Assembly (NCBI GenBank): GCA_041916775.1
Contig: JAYRYZ010000003.1
Coordinates: 147,422 to 211,421 of the forward strand
From: UBA2357 sp041916775
GTDB taxonomy: Bacteria > Pseudomonadota > Gammaproteobacteria > Burkholderiales > Rhodocyclaceae
Reading direction: 5' to 3'
Length of the DNA stretch: 64,000 nucleotides
Shown here: piece by piece, positions 18,079-26,402 of the stretch
Layout of the letters: the number at the start of each line of letters is the position of its first letter
Position numbering within the stretch: the first letter of the stretch is position 1
Translations under genes and position numbers: made by a program
Notes under the pieces: model-generated
What the model was told of the DNA's origin: nothing
The model's input: only the letters and a program-made list of their open reading frames with translations
The model's database searches: none

Positions 18079-18953
18079 TGCGGGTCGGCTTCATCGGGCT
18101 GGGCGTGATGGGGCTGCCGATGGCGCGGCGCCTGCTGCAGGCCGGGCATCAGGTGTCGGTCTGGGCGCGACGGCCGGCCGGTTGTGTCCCGCTCGTCGAC
18201 ATGGGGGCGGTGGTGTGCGACAGCCCGCGCACCCTCGCCGCGGCGAGCGAGGTCGTCATCACCATCGTCACCAGCAGCGCCGATGTCGAGGGTCTGGCGC
18301 TGGGGGCGCAGGGGCTCGCGGAGGGTTTCGCGCCGGGCAGCGTGCACGTCGACATGAGCACGATCTCGCCCGGCACAGCACGCGCGCTGGCTGCCGCCTA
18401 TGCTGCACGCGGCATCGGCTGGGTGGATGCGCCGGTGTCGGGTGGCGAGGCCGCAGCCGAGGCGGGCACGCTCGCGATCATGGCGGGGGGGATGCCGGCG
18501 GACGTCGCCAGGGTGACGCCGCTATTGCAGGTGTTGGGGCGCACGCTGGTGCATGTCGGCGAGGCCGGCGCCGGCCAGGTCGCCAAGGCGTGCAACCAGA
18601 TGGTGATGGTCGCGGCGATCCAGGCCTGCGCCGAGGCCATGCACCTCGCGAACGCGCACGGCGTCGATCTTGCGAAGGTGCGCGAAGCGCTGATGGGCGG
18701 CTCGGCTGCCTCGCGCGTGCTGGAGCTGATGGGCGGGCGGATGGTGCGGCGCGACTTCGAGGGCGGCATCCAGGCGCGTCTGCATCACAAGGATTTCGGT
18801 CTGCTACTGGCCGAAGCCCTGCGCGTCGGTGCGCCCCTGCCGATCGCCGCGCAGGTGGCGCAACAGCTCAACGCGCTGATGGCGATGGGGCTGGGCGGTG
18901 TGGATACCTCCAACCTGCTGAGGGTGCTGGAGACCATGTCCGGGCCGCGCTGA
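18078..18953 (+). CDS. Beta-hydroxyacid dehydrogenase (GarR/HIBADH family), copy 2
   Basis: This 291-residue tandem paralogue of the preceding gene shares the same landmarks: GFIGLGVMGLPMA, DAPVSGGEAAAEAG, GQVAKACNQMVM and HHKDFGLLLAEAL. The substrate loop differs (GGEAAAEAGTLAIMAG against GGEVGAINAALTIMVG), so the two may not share a substrate. The start ATG uses the last base of the upstream stop codon (TGATG). It converges with the GlxA-like regulator 20 bases downstream. Confidence 0.87.
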   Translation: MRVGFIGLGVMGLPMARRLLQAGHQVSVWARRPAGCVPLVDMGAVVCDSPRTLAAASEVVITIVTSSADVEGLALGAQGLAEGFAPGSVHVDMSTISPGTARALAAAYAARGIGWVDAPVSGGEAAAEAGTLAIMAGGMPADVARVTPLLQVLGRTLVHVGEAGAGQVAKACNQMVMVAAIQACAEAMHLANAHGVDLAKVREALMGGSAASRVLELMGGRMVRRDFEGGIQARLHHKDFGLLLAEALRVGAPLPIAAQVAQQLNALMAMGLGGVDTSNLLRVLETMSGPR

Positions 18954-18973
18954 GTCTGGTCCGGGGCGGGCGG

Positions 18974-20053
18974 TCAGGCGCGACCCTGGCTGCGGCGTGC
19001 TGCGGTCGGCGACTGGCCGAAGAACTCCCGGTAGCAGTGGCTGAAGTGCGAGGTGCCGGCGAAGCCGCAGGCGATCGCGATCGCGGTGATCGGTTCGCTG
19101 GTCTGCAGCAACAGCCGGCGCGCGCGGGTGAGACGCAGTTCCAGGTAGTAGGTCGAGGGCGGGGTGCGCATGTGGCGCTCGAATAGGCGCTGGATCTGGC
19201 GTTCCGACACCTGCGAGTGGCGTGCGAGGTCGGCGAGACTCAGCGGCTCCTCGATGTTGTTCTCCATCAGCTCCAGCACCGCCTGCAGCGCTGCGGGCAG
19301 CAGCGGGTTGCGCATCAGCGCGGGCATGGGGCGGTCCGGTGTGTCGTCCGGGCTGCGATCGCAGGCGAGGATTTCCTCGATCCCCAGCACCAGCGCGTCG
19401 CCATGGTGTGCGCGGATGATCGCGAGCATCATCCCGAGCGCACTGTTCGCGCCGGCGCAGGAGACGCGGTCGTGGTCGATCACGTAGGGGTGTGGCAGCA
19501 GCCGCACGCGCGGGTAGGCTTCCTCCAGCCCGGCGCGGCTGTCCGGATGGACGGTGCAGGTGTAGTTGTCGAGCAGCCCGGCGTGGGCGAGCAGGTAGCT
19601 GCCGTTCCATAGCCCGCCCAGCGTGACCCCCCTGCGGGCAAGCTCGCGCAGGCGCTCGACCACCTTGCGTGCTGGCTTGAGCGCACAGCGGAAGCCGCCG
19701 CATACGATCAGCATGTCCAGCCCGTTCACGTCGAGCGCGTCGAAGGCGGCATCGACGTTGAGGTTGAGGCTGAGGTCGCTGCGCACCGAGGCTTCGCCGA
19801 GGCCGAAGGTCTCGAAGCGATAGAGCGGAGGCTGGCTCAGCAGGTTGGCGGTGACCAGCGCATCCACCGCGGCGGTGAACGCCATCATCGAGAAATGTTC
19901 CAGCAGCAGGAAGCCCACTCGGCGCTGCTGCACCTCAGCAGCCGGCTCCTGGTTGCGGTTGCTGAGGTAGGGTTGGTTGCTGTGCCTGAGGCGGCTGCCG
20001 AACGAACGGCCATCCCCGGCAGGGGCAGTGGTGTCCCGGTTGGTCTTGCTCAT
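18974..20053 (-). CDS. GlxA-family transcriptional regulator (DJ-1/PfpI-like + AraC HTH)
   Basis: This 359-residue protein has an N-terminal DJ-1/PfpI-like domain (about 45-215, starting VGFLLLEHFSMMAFTAAVDAL) that in this family senses ligands. The C-terminal AraC-type double helix-turn-helix (about 255-350) reads LSLADLARHSQVSERQIQRLFERH and ITAIAIACGFAGTSHFSHCYREFFG. The usual nucleophile elbow reads CGGFRC, so it is not obviously a protease. The ATG at 20053 overlaps the aldolase stop by 4 bases, making it the last gene of the minus-strand cluster. It may sense a product of the mtnA-aldolase route (inference). Confidence 0.85.
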   Translation of the reverse strand: MSKTNRDTTAPAGDGRSFGSRLRHSNQPYLSNRNQEPAAEVQQRRVGFLLLEHFSMMAFTAAVDALVTANLLSQPPLYRFETFGLGEASVRSDLSLNLNVDAAFDALDVNGLDMLIVCGGFRCALKPARKVVERLRELARRGVTLGGLWNGSYLLAHAGLLDNYTCTVHPDSRAGLEEAYPRVRLLPHPYVIDHDRVSCAGANSALGMMLAIIRAHHGDALVLGIEEILACDRSPDDTPDRPMPALMRNPLLPAALQAVLELMENNIEEPLSLADLARHSQVSERQIQRLFERHMRTPPSTYYLELRLTRARRLLLQTSEPITAIAIACGFAGTSHFSHCYREFFGQSPTAARRSQGRA

Positions 20054-20730
20054 GCAGCCTCGTCCGTCGAGCGGGCCCGGCCGTACCACTTGAAGCGTTC
20101 GATCACGTCCTCCATCTCGGCTTCGGACAACAGCACCGGCGGGCCAAGCTGCAGGCTGCGCCAGTACTGCTCGCACAGCGCCTCGAACTCGATCGCGGCG
20201 GCACAGGCATGGGCCACGTCGCGGCCGAACACGAGCATGCCGTGGTTGGCCATCAGGCAGGCGCTGCGCCCGGCGATGGCTGCGGCGACATGGTCCGAGA
20301 GTGCCTGGGTGCCGAAGGTGGCATAGCGCGCGCAGCGTATGGTGCTGCCGCCGAAGCGCGCGATCATGTAGTGGAAGGGTGGGATCTCGATGCGCTGGCA
20401 GGCGAGTGCGGTGGCAAAGGGGGCGTGGGTGTGCACGATCGCAGCGGCTTCGGGGCGGGCATGGTAGAGGTCGAGGTGAAAGCGCCATTCGGACGACGGC
20501 GCGAATGGTCCGGTCGCCTGTCCATGCGCATCGACGATTGCGATGCTGGCGGGCGTGATCGCCTCGGCAGCCATGCCGCTGGGGGTGATCAGCATGCCGC
20601 CGCCTGCTGCGCGCGCGCTGACGTTGCCGGCGCTGCCTTCGTTGAGGCGCGCCGCGACCAGCGTGCGGGCTGCGGCAGCGATGGCCTCGCGCACGCGCTG
20701 CTCGTCCTGCGTCACGACGGGTTCAGACAT
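20050..20730 (-). CDS. Class II aldolase/adducin-family protein, candidate Ald2 of the DHAP shunt
   Basis: This 226-residue zinc aldolase of the FucA/AraD fold has a phosphate-site motif (EGSAGNVSAR near residue 30), SSEWRFHLDLY with the catalytic Glu near 78, zinc ligands in VHTHAP near 95, and a third His in MANHGML near 160. It overlaps mtnA by 8 bases. In the DHAP shunt of Rhodospirillum rubrum and some E. coli, MtnA feeds such an aldolase, which splits 5-methylthioribulose-1-phosphate to DHAP and methylthioacetaldehyde. The same fold includes the MtnB dehydratase, but no mtnC, mtnD or mtnX is near. The exact substrate is inferred. Confidence 0.75.
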   Translation of the reverse strand: MSEPVVTQDEQRVREAIAAAARTLVAARLNEGSAGNVSARAAGGGMLITPSGMAAEAITPASIAIVDAHGQATGPFAPSSEWRFHLDLYHARPEAAAIVHTHAPFATALACQRIEIPPFHYMIARFGGSTIRCARYATFGTQALSDHVAAAIAGRSACLMANHGMLVFGRDVAHACAAAIEFEALCEQYWRSLQLGPPVLLSEAEMEDVIERFKWYGRARSTDEAA

Positions 20731-21796
20731 GCTGCCCGACCTCGCGCGCATCGCCGATCCTCTCGGGTGGAAAGCAGCCATGCTCGGTGATGATGCTTGC
20801 GATCAGGCCTGCGGGGGTGATGTCGAAGGCAGGGTTCGCCGCGGGCGTGGTGTCCGGCGCGAGGCGCACGCGCCTGATCCCGCCTTCGGCGTCCATGCCT
20901 GCGAGCGTCCGCACCTCGTCCGCATCGCGCATCTCGATGGGGATTCCGGTGGCATCGGCACAGGCGAAATCCACCGTCGACAGCGGCGCCGCGATGTGAA
21001 AGGGCACCCCATGCGCTGCCGCGGCCAGTGCTTTCAGGTAGGTGCCGACCTTGTTCGCGGTGTCGCCGTTGGCGGCGATGCGGTCCGCACCGGTGATGAC
21101 GATATCCACGTTGCCGCGCGCCATCAGCAAGCCGGCGGCGTTGTCGGCGATGAGGCGGTGCGCCACCCCGGCCTCGCGTAGCTCCCAGGCGGTGAGCAGG
21201 CCCTGGTTGCGCGGGCGCGTCTCGCTCACCCACACCTCCAGCGGGATGCCTCGGGCGACGGCCTCATACACCGGCGCGAGCGCGGTGCCGGCACCTGCGG
21301 TGGCAAGCCAGCCGGCGTTGCAGTGGGTCATGACGCGCACCGGGCCGGGTCGGCGCGCGGCGATTTCGGCGATCAGCCCCACGCCCGCCGCGCCGATCGC
21401 CGCGCAGGTGGCAGCATCCTCCGCGCGGATCGCGTCCGCCTCGGCCCAGGCTGCCGCGCGGCGCTCCGTCGGTGCGAGCGGCGCCAGTCGCTGACGCATG
21501 CGCGCGAGCGCCCAGTGCAGGTTGACCGCGGTGGGCCGGGTGGCGCCGAGCGCCGAGATCGCGTGTTCGAGGTGGCTGTCGGAGGCGTCCGCCGCGAGCG
21601 CGAGGGCGATGCCGTAGGCGGCGGTGACGCCGATCAGCGGTGCGCCGCGCACCTGCATGTCGCGGATCGCCACGGCGGCGGCGTCGAGTCCGGTGAGGAG
21701 CCGGGTCTGGATAGAGTATGGCAGCGTGGTCTGGTCGATGATGCGGACATGCGCACCTTCGGCCACGAGCGTGGGGATCGGAGGGGTGAAGGGCAT
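20723..21796 (-). CDS. mtnA: S-methyl-5-thioribose-1-phosphate isomerase
   Basis: This 357-residue eIF2B-like aldose-ketose isomerase turns 5-methylthioribose-1-phosphate into 5-methylthioribulose-1-phosphate in methylthioadenosine salvage. Landmarks are IDQTTLPY near residue 20, MQVRGAPLIGVTAAYG near 50, the catalytic Cys in MTHCNAG near 160, WVSETRPRNQG near 195, and the catalytic Asp in ITGADRIAANGDTANKVGT near 240. It starts 17 bases after the response-regulator stop and overlaps the aldolase. No mtnP (phosphorylase) or mtnK (kinase) is in the window. Confidence 0.93.
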   Translation of the reverse strand: MPFTPPIPTLVAEGAHVRIIDQTTLPYSIQTRLLTGLDAAAVAIRDMQVRGAPLIGVTAAYGIALALAADASDSHLEHAISALGATRPTAVNLHWALARMRQRLAPLAPTERRAAAWAEADAIRAEDAATCAAIGAAGVGLIAEIAARRPGPVRVMTHCNAGWLATAGAGTALAPVYEAVARGIPLEVWVSETRPRNQGLLTAWELREAGVAHRLIADNAAGLLMARGNVDIVITGADRIAANGDTANKVGTYLKALAAAAHGVPFHIAAPLSTVDFACADATGIPIEMRDADEVRTLAGMDAEGGIRRVRLAPDTTPAANPAFDITPAGLIASIITEHGCFPPERIGDAREVGQHV

Positions 21797-21813
21797 CGTG
21801 TCGATAGGGCAGG

Positions 21814-22470
21814 TTACTGGGCTGACGGGGGTTCGTTTCCCGCAGGTGCTTGCGGCCTCGCGCTGGTCAGCAATTGGGCCAGCTCCACCGCGGAACGCAC
21901 GCCCATTTTCTCGAAGATGCGTGCGCGATGCACCTCCACCGTGCGCATCGAGATGCCGAGCTCGTCGGCGATCACCTTGTTGAATTTGCCAGCGAGGATC
22001 AGGTCCATCACCGCGCGTTCGCGCGCGGTCACCAGGGCAAGCCTGGCCTCGACCGTCTGGCGGCTGGCGTCGGCGTGTGCGCGTTGGGCGTCGAGCTCGA
22101 GTGCATTGATGACGATGTCGACCAGTGCGTTGTCGTCGAATGGTTTCTCCACGAAATCGAATGCGCCCTGCTTGAGCGCCGTCACCGCCATCGGAACATC
22201 GCCGTGGCCGGTGATGAAGATCACCGGTAGGTGCGATTGCCGAGCTTTGAGATGCTCGAAGCAGGTGAGGCCGCTCATACCGGCCATGCGGATGTCGAGG
22301 ATCACGCACCCCTGCCATTCGGGCTGCCAGGCCGCGAGGAAGGCCTCCGCCGAGGCCCAGCTGGTGCTGGCGACGCCGCGCGAGCGCAGCAGCCATTCAA
22401 GTGCATCACGGATGGCTTCGTCGTCATCGACGATGTGGGCGAGTGGCCCGGGAGAGCTGGACATGGTCAT
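21814..22470 (-). CDS. dctR: FixJ/DctR-type response regulator
   Basis: This 218-residue protein has an N-terminal receiver domain: IVDDDEAIRDALEWLL with the acidic pocket, phosphoacceptor Asp in CVILDIRMAGMSG near residue 57, and FITGHGDVPMAVTALKQGAFDFVEKPF. The C-terminal LuxR-type helix-turn-helix is LTARERAVMDLILAG...KVIADELGISMRTVEVHRA. It overlaps the kinase stop by 4 bases. The closest pattern I know is DctR/TtrR-like, and dicarboxylate control is usual for DctSR. Here mtnA follows in the same unit, so the target may differ. The symbol is tentative. Confidence 0.82.
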   Translation of the reverse strand: MTMSSSPGPLAHIVDDDEAIRDALEWLLRSRGVASTSWASAEAFLAAWQPEWQGCVILDIRMAGMSGLTCFEHLKARQSHLPVIFITGHGDVPMAVTALKQGAFDFVEKPFDDNALVDIVINALELDAQRAHADASRQTVEARLALVTARERAVMDLILAGKFNKVIADELGISMRTVEVHRARIFEKMGVRSAVELAQLLTSARPQAPAGNEPPSAQ

Positions 22471-24467
22471 GCTGCTTCGGCCTCCAGCGGGATCGAGAAC
22501 GTGAAGATCGTACCACCCGAAGGATTCGGTTCGAATCCGAGTTTCCCCCCATGCAGCTCGGCGATCGAGCGGCAGATGTTGAGCCCCATGCCCATGCCCT
22601 CCTCCTTGGTGGTGTAGAAGGGCTCGAAGAGATGCGCTGCAACCTCGGGCGGGATGCCGTCGCCAGCGTCGACCACGATGATATGCGCCATGCCTTCCGC
22701 AACCCGGGTGGTGATCTGCAGGATCCGCTTTTCCGCCGGTTGCGTGTTCCGCATCGCATCCATTCCGTTGCGCAGCAGGTTGACGACGACCTGCTCGATC
22801 ATCACCGCGTCGGCGTGAACCTGCGGTAGGCTGGGCGCGAACCGGCTCTCGAGGCGGACGCCGCGTCGCGTCGCGTCGGTCTCGATGAGACCGATCGCCT
22901 CGCGAATCAGGTGGTTGATATCCAGCGTCTCACGCTTGGGGTCGCTGCGCCGCACGAAGTTGTGCACCCGTTTGATGATCTGGCCGGCGCGCTGGGCCTG
23001 TCGGCCGATACGCTCCAGCGCGCCGCGCAATGCTGGCGGATCGACCTCGCCGGTATCGATCAGGTTCAGACAGCCGGAACTGTAGCTGGAGATCGCAGCG
23101 AGCGGTTGGTTGAGCTCGTGTGCGAGCGTCGAAGCCATCTCTCCCATCGTCACCAGCCGCGAGGTGGCTTGAAGGCGTTCGTTCTGCTGACGCGCCATCT
23201 CGCGCATGCGCTTCTGTTCGGTGATGTCGAGCACCGAGCCCATCCAGCCCGCCTGGTGGCCTTCCGAGTCGATCAGCGGGGCCTCGAAGAGGAGCACGTC
23301 CACCGCTTCGCCGTCGCTGCGGATGAAGCGTAGCTCCACGCCGCCGCTAGGGCCTTGGCCGGCCAGGATTCGGTCGTGCAGCTCCTGAGTGTGAGGGATG
23401 TGTTGCGGATCCCAATAGGGCATCGGGGCCTGGCGGCCGAGCAGGTCTTCCGCGCTGTAGCCGACGATGCGACAGAACGCGGGATTCACGTAGGTCACGC
23501 GTCCATCGAGGTCGCGTGCCCGCAGTCCGGTCAGCAGCGAGTCCTCCATCGCGCGGCGGAAGCTCATCTCGCCGCGCAACGCCTGTTCGGCCGCCTGCCT
23601 CCGAACCACGTGGCGACGCAGTTGCCAAAGGTTGGCGATGATGATCAGCGTGAGCAGCAGCATCGAGGCGATCACCAGGATGGGGACCCAGCGCGTCTCC
23701 CCGCTGTATGCGGTGATCTCCATCTGCAGGCCGCGGCCTGGTGGCTCCATCGGCAGGCTGTAATGCATTTCGCTGGCCAGCGGCGACACCTTCGACTTGG
23801 CGCCGATCTCGCGGCCGTCGACATCGACGACGCTGAGCCGGTAACGCTCGGAAAACCACCACGGCACTTCTCGGGTGAGCAGGTTGCGCAACGAGTACAC
23901 GCCCACGACGGTGCCGAGGAAGCGGTCCCCGGCGAAATGCGGCACATGAACCTCAAAATGATAGTCCCCGCCGACCACCTCGTAGCCATTGCTGTACACC
24001 GCCCGACCCAGCCCTCGCGCCAGGCGTGCGGCCTCGCGCGAAGGCACGGATCCGCCGGTCTCGCCCACAAGGTAGGAGTCGGTGTCGGGCGGACGCGCAC
24101 CGAGCAGTGCGTCGTCCGCGTCCAGCCAGATGATACGCACGAAGGCGCTGTCGGGCAGTAGCAGCTGGCGCAGGCGTGCCGCCGTCTGCTCGGTATGCGG
24201 CTTACCCTGCAGCAGGTCAGGCGCGATGATGTCCAACTGGGCCTCGTTGCGCTCGAGCTGGAAACGCAGGTTCTGCTCCATCCAGAGCGCATCGTTGATC
24301 AACGTGGTTCGCTGCGACTCGCGGTCGTGCTCGCGAGTGAGCCACACCAGCACAAGGATCAACAGCACGAGCAGGCCGAGCGTGACGTGCGGGAGCTGCC
24401 AGCGCCAGCGGCCGGGGATGGCAGCGTTCGTCGTCGATGTGCGCGGTGCGGCTGCGGGTTCGGTCAC
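22467..24467 (-). CDS. dctS: DctS-type membrane sensor histidine kinase with PAS domain
   Basis: This 666-residue inner-membrane kinase has TM1 at about residues 28-46 and a large periplasmic sensor (about 47-265) of the double-PAS/dicarboxylate type. TM2 (WVPILVIASMLLLTLIIIANLW) and a cytosolic PAS domain (about 310-425) follow. The phospho-acceptor box is TLAHELNQPLAAISSYSSG, the N-box NLLRNGMDAM, and the ATP boxes VVDAGDGIPPEV and GMGMGLNICRSIAELH. The pattern is that of DctS/FixL-type kinases. The signal it binds is unknown. It is the first gene of the minus-strand cluster that contains mtnA. Confidence 0.85.
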   Translation of the reverse strand: MTEPAAAPRTSTTNAAIPGRWRWQLPHVTLGLLVLLILVLVWLTREHDRESQRTTLINDALWMEQNLRFQLERNEAQLDIIAPDLLQGKPHTEQTAARLRQLLLPDSAFVRIIWLDADDALLGARPPDTDSYLVGETGGSVPSREAARLARGLGRAVYSNGYEVVGGDYHFEVHVPHFAGDRFLGTVVGVYSLRNLLTREVPWWFSERYRLSVVDVDGREIGAKSKVSPLASEMHYSLPMEPPGRGLQMEITAYSGETRWVPILVIASMLLLTLIIIANLWQLRRHVVRRQAAEQALRGEMSFRRAMEDSLLTGLRARDLDGRVTYVNPAFCRIVGYSAEDLLGRQAPMPYWDPQHIPHTQELHDRILAGQGPSGGVELRFIRSDGEAVDVLLFEAPLIDSEGHQAGWMGSVLDITEQKRMREMARQQNERLQATSRLVTMGEMASTLAHELNQPLAAISSYSSGCLNLIDTGEVDPPALRGALERIGRQAQRAGQIIKRVHNFVRRSDPKRETLDINHLIREAIGLIETDATRRGVRLESRFAPSLPQVHADAVMIEQVVVNLLRNGMDAMRNTQPAEKRILQITTRVAEGMAHIIVVDAGDGIPPEVAAHLFEPFYTTKEEGMGMGLNICRSIAELHGGKLGFEPNPSGGTIFTFSIPLEAEAA

Positions 24468-24602
24468 GCGGCCTCCTCATGTGGGGGAATGGATGCCGTC
24501 CGTATCATAGTCAATTGGCGCCAGTGTCGGGGCCGGGTGCTGCTGGGGGGTATCGGCCACATGCTAAACTCTGGCGACTGTCACCTGGTTCATGCCTTTC
24601 AC

Positions 24603-24839
24603 GTGCGCAACCTGATCCTCGTCATTCTCGTTCTGGTCGCCGTCTGGTGGGTTCGACGCCAGATCATCCGCATCGGCGCGGATCGCGCGAAGCGGAAGCA
24701 GGGCACGCCACCCGCGCCGGCGCAGCAGATGCTGGCATGCGCGCACTGCGGCGTGCACGTGCCGGAGGGCGAGGCGATTTGCGATGCCGGCCTGTTCTAC
24801 TGCTCCGACGCGCATCGCCGCCTCGGCCCGCGACGCTGA
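24603..24839 (+). CDS. PP0621-family small membrane protein with Cys motif
   Basis: This 78-residue protein has a single N-terminal membrane helix (NLILVILVLVAVWWVRR). A basic linker follows, then a C-terminal CAHCGVHVPEGEAICDAGLFYCSDAHRR, with Cys spacing like a zinc ribbon. The start is a GTG at 24603, preferred because the family begins right before the helix; an in-frame ATG at 24561 would add 14 residues. It sits 18 bases before pilS. The function is not known. Confidence 0.75.
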   Translation: MRNLILVILVLVAVWWVRRQIIRIGADRAKRKQGTPPAPAQQMLACAHCGVHVPEGEAICDAGLFYCSDAHRRLGPRR

Positions 24840-24857
24840 CGGCGGATCGCGTCGAGC

Positions 24858-26402
24858 ATGTTTGCCCATTACACCGGTGCGGATGCGTTCAGGCTGGCGC
24901 CGCAGCGCTACTTCAACCTGTTCCGGCTCGTCATCGCCGGGCTGTTCCTGGTCGCGGGGCGCGAACTGGGCCTTGGGGCTGGTGCGCCACAGCTCTACCT
25001 CCTGATTGCGTTCGGCTATCTTGGTCTGGTGCTGCTGCTCGGCTTCCCGGATGCGGTCAGCCGCTTCGGTCTGAACCGGCTGATCTTCCTGCAGGTCTGC
25101 ATCGACATCCTCGTGCTCACCGGCATGATGTGGGTCAGTGGCGGCTATCGCAGTGGCATGCCCGTGATGATGATGGTGTATCTCGCCGCTGCCGGGCTGG
25201 TCGCGGAGGGGCGCATGGTGATGTTCTTCGCTGCGCTCGCGACGGTCTCCGTGCTCGGCGAGAACGCATGGCGCGCGATCTCCGGGCGGGATGCGGCCGA
25301 GTTCCTGCAGGTCGGCATCGTCTGCACCGGCTTCTTCGCGATCGCATTCACGGCGCAACTCCTCGCGCGCCGGGCGAAGGCCAACGAGTTCCTTGCGGCG
25401 CAACGTGGCGAGGCGCTTGGGAGGCAGCAGGCGATCAATGAACGTATCATCCGCGACATGCGCGATGGCGTGATCGTGGTGTCTGGCGACGGACGCGTGC
25501 GGCAATCGAACCCCCGCGCCTCGGTGTTGCTGGGCACCTCACTGCACGAGGGGCAGGCGCTGATCGGCGTGGATGCAGGCTTTGCCGATTGTGCGCCGAT
25601 GGGGACCGATGTCCGTGGTGTGCTCAAGCGCATCGGTCCGGCGGGACGGCTTCTGCGTGTGCGTGTGGTCGAGGCGGAGTCCTCCGGCGGTGACACGCTG
25701 ATCTATCTGGCTGATCACGAAGAAATCCAGAAGCAGGTGCAGCAACTCAAGCTGGCCGCCCTCGGCCGCCTCACCGCGAGCATGGCGCATGAGATCCGTA
25801 ACCCGCTCTCGGCGGTGACGCAGGCCGCCGACCTGCTCGGCGAGGAGAAACGGGCGGATGTGCAGGCGCGCTTGCTGCGCATCATCACCGACAATGCGCG
25901 ACGTATCGAGCGCATGGTGCGCGACGTTCTTGCGCTGGGCCGCCGTGACCAGCTGATGCGCGAGGTGTTGCCGGTGCGGGCGGTCGTGAGCCAGGTGATC
26001 GAGGAATTCGGTCTGAAGGGCGATCGTGAATTGGCAGTGTTTTCCATCGATATCGCCGACGAGTTGTCACTCGCGATGGATCGAGCCCACCTCTACCAGA
26101 TCCTCTCTAACCTGCTGCACAATGCGCGCCGTCATTGCAGTGGCGGGCCGGGGGCGATCCGCCTGTCTGCGCATCATGAAGGAGAGGACAAGGTCAGGCT
26201 CCACGTCATCGACGATGGCCCGGGCGTTTCCGAGCCTGACCAGGCGCATCTGTTCGATCCTTTCTTCACCACCGATGCGCGCGGCACGGGTCTGGGCCTC
26301 TATATCGCCCGGGAACTCGCCGAGTCCAACGATGCGTCGGTGGAGTTCGTCGGCAATGCGCCCGGTGCGCATTTCGTCATCACCGCACGGAGTCAGCCAT
26401 GA
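24858..26402 (+). CDS. pilS: PilS-type sensor histidine kinase
   Basis: This 514-residue protein has six hydrophobic segments in the first 180 residues, a PAS-like region (about 195-295), then H-box SMAHEIRNPLSAVTQAADLL. Next come N-box ILSNLLHNARRH, the ATP motifs DDGPGVSEPDQ and ARGTGLGLYIARELAES. This is the PilS layout; PilS senses pilin in the membrane and controls PilR. It overlaps pilR by 4 bases. Type IV pilus genes themselves are not in view. Confidence 0.88.
   Translation: MFAHYTGADAFRLAPQRYFNLFRLVIAGLFLVAGRELGLGAGAPQLYLLIAFGYLGLVLLLGFPDAVSRFGLNRLIFLQVCIDILVLTGMMWVSGGYRSGMPVMMMVYLAAAGLVAEGRMVMFFAALATVSVLGENAWRAISGRDAAEFLQVGIVCTGFFAIAFTAQLLARRAKANEFLAAQRGEALGRQQAINERIIRDMRDGVIVVSGDGRVRQSNPRASVLLGTSLHEGQALIGVDAGFADCAPMGTDVRGVLKRIGPAGRLLRVRVVEAESSGGDTLIYLADHEEIQKQVQQLKLAALGRLTASMAHEIRNPLSAVTQAADLLGEEKRADVQARLLRIITDNARRIERMVRDVLALGRRDQLMREVLPVRAVVSQVIEEFGLKGDRELAVFSIDIADELSLAMDRAHLYQILSNLLHNARRHCSGGPGAIRLSAHHEGEDKVRLHVIDDGPGVSEPDQAHLFDPFFTTDARGTGLGLYIARELAESNDASVEFVGNAPGAHFVITARSQP

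Noticed and set aside
22526..22538. GGTTCGAATCC, resembling a tRNA T-loop
   Set aside because: It lies inside the sensor-kinase gene and is translated; no acceptor, D or anticodon arms surround it.
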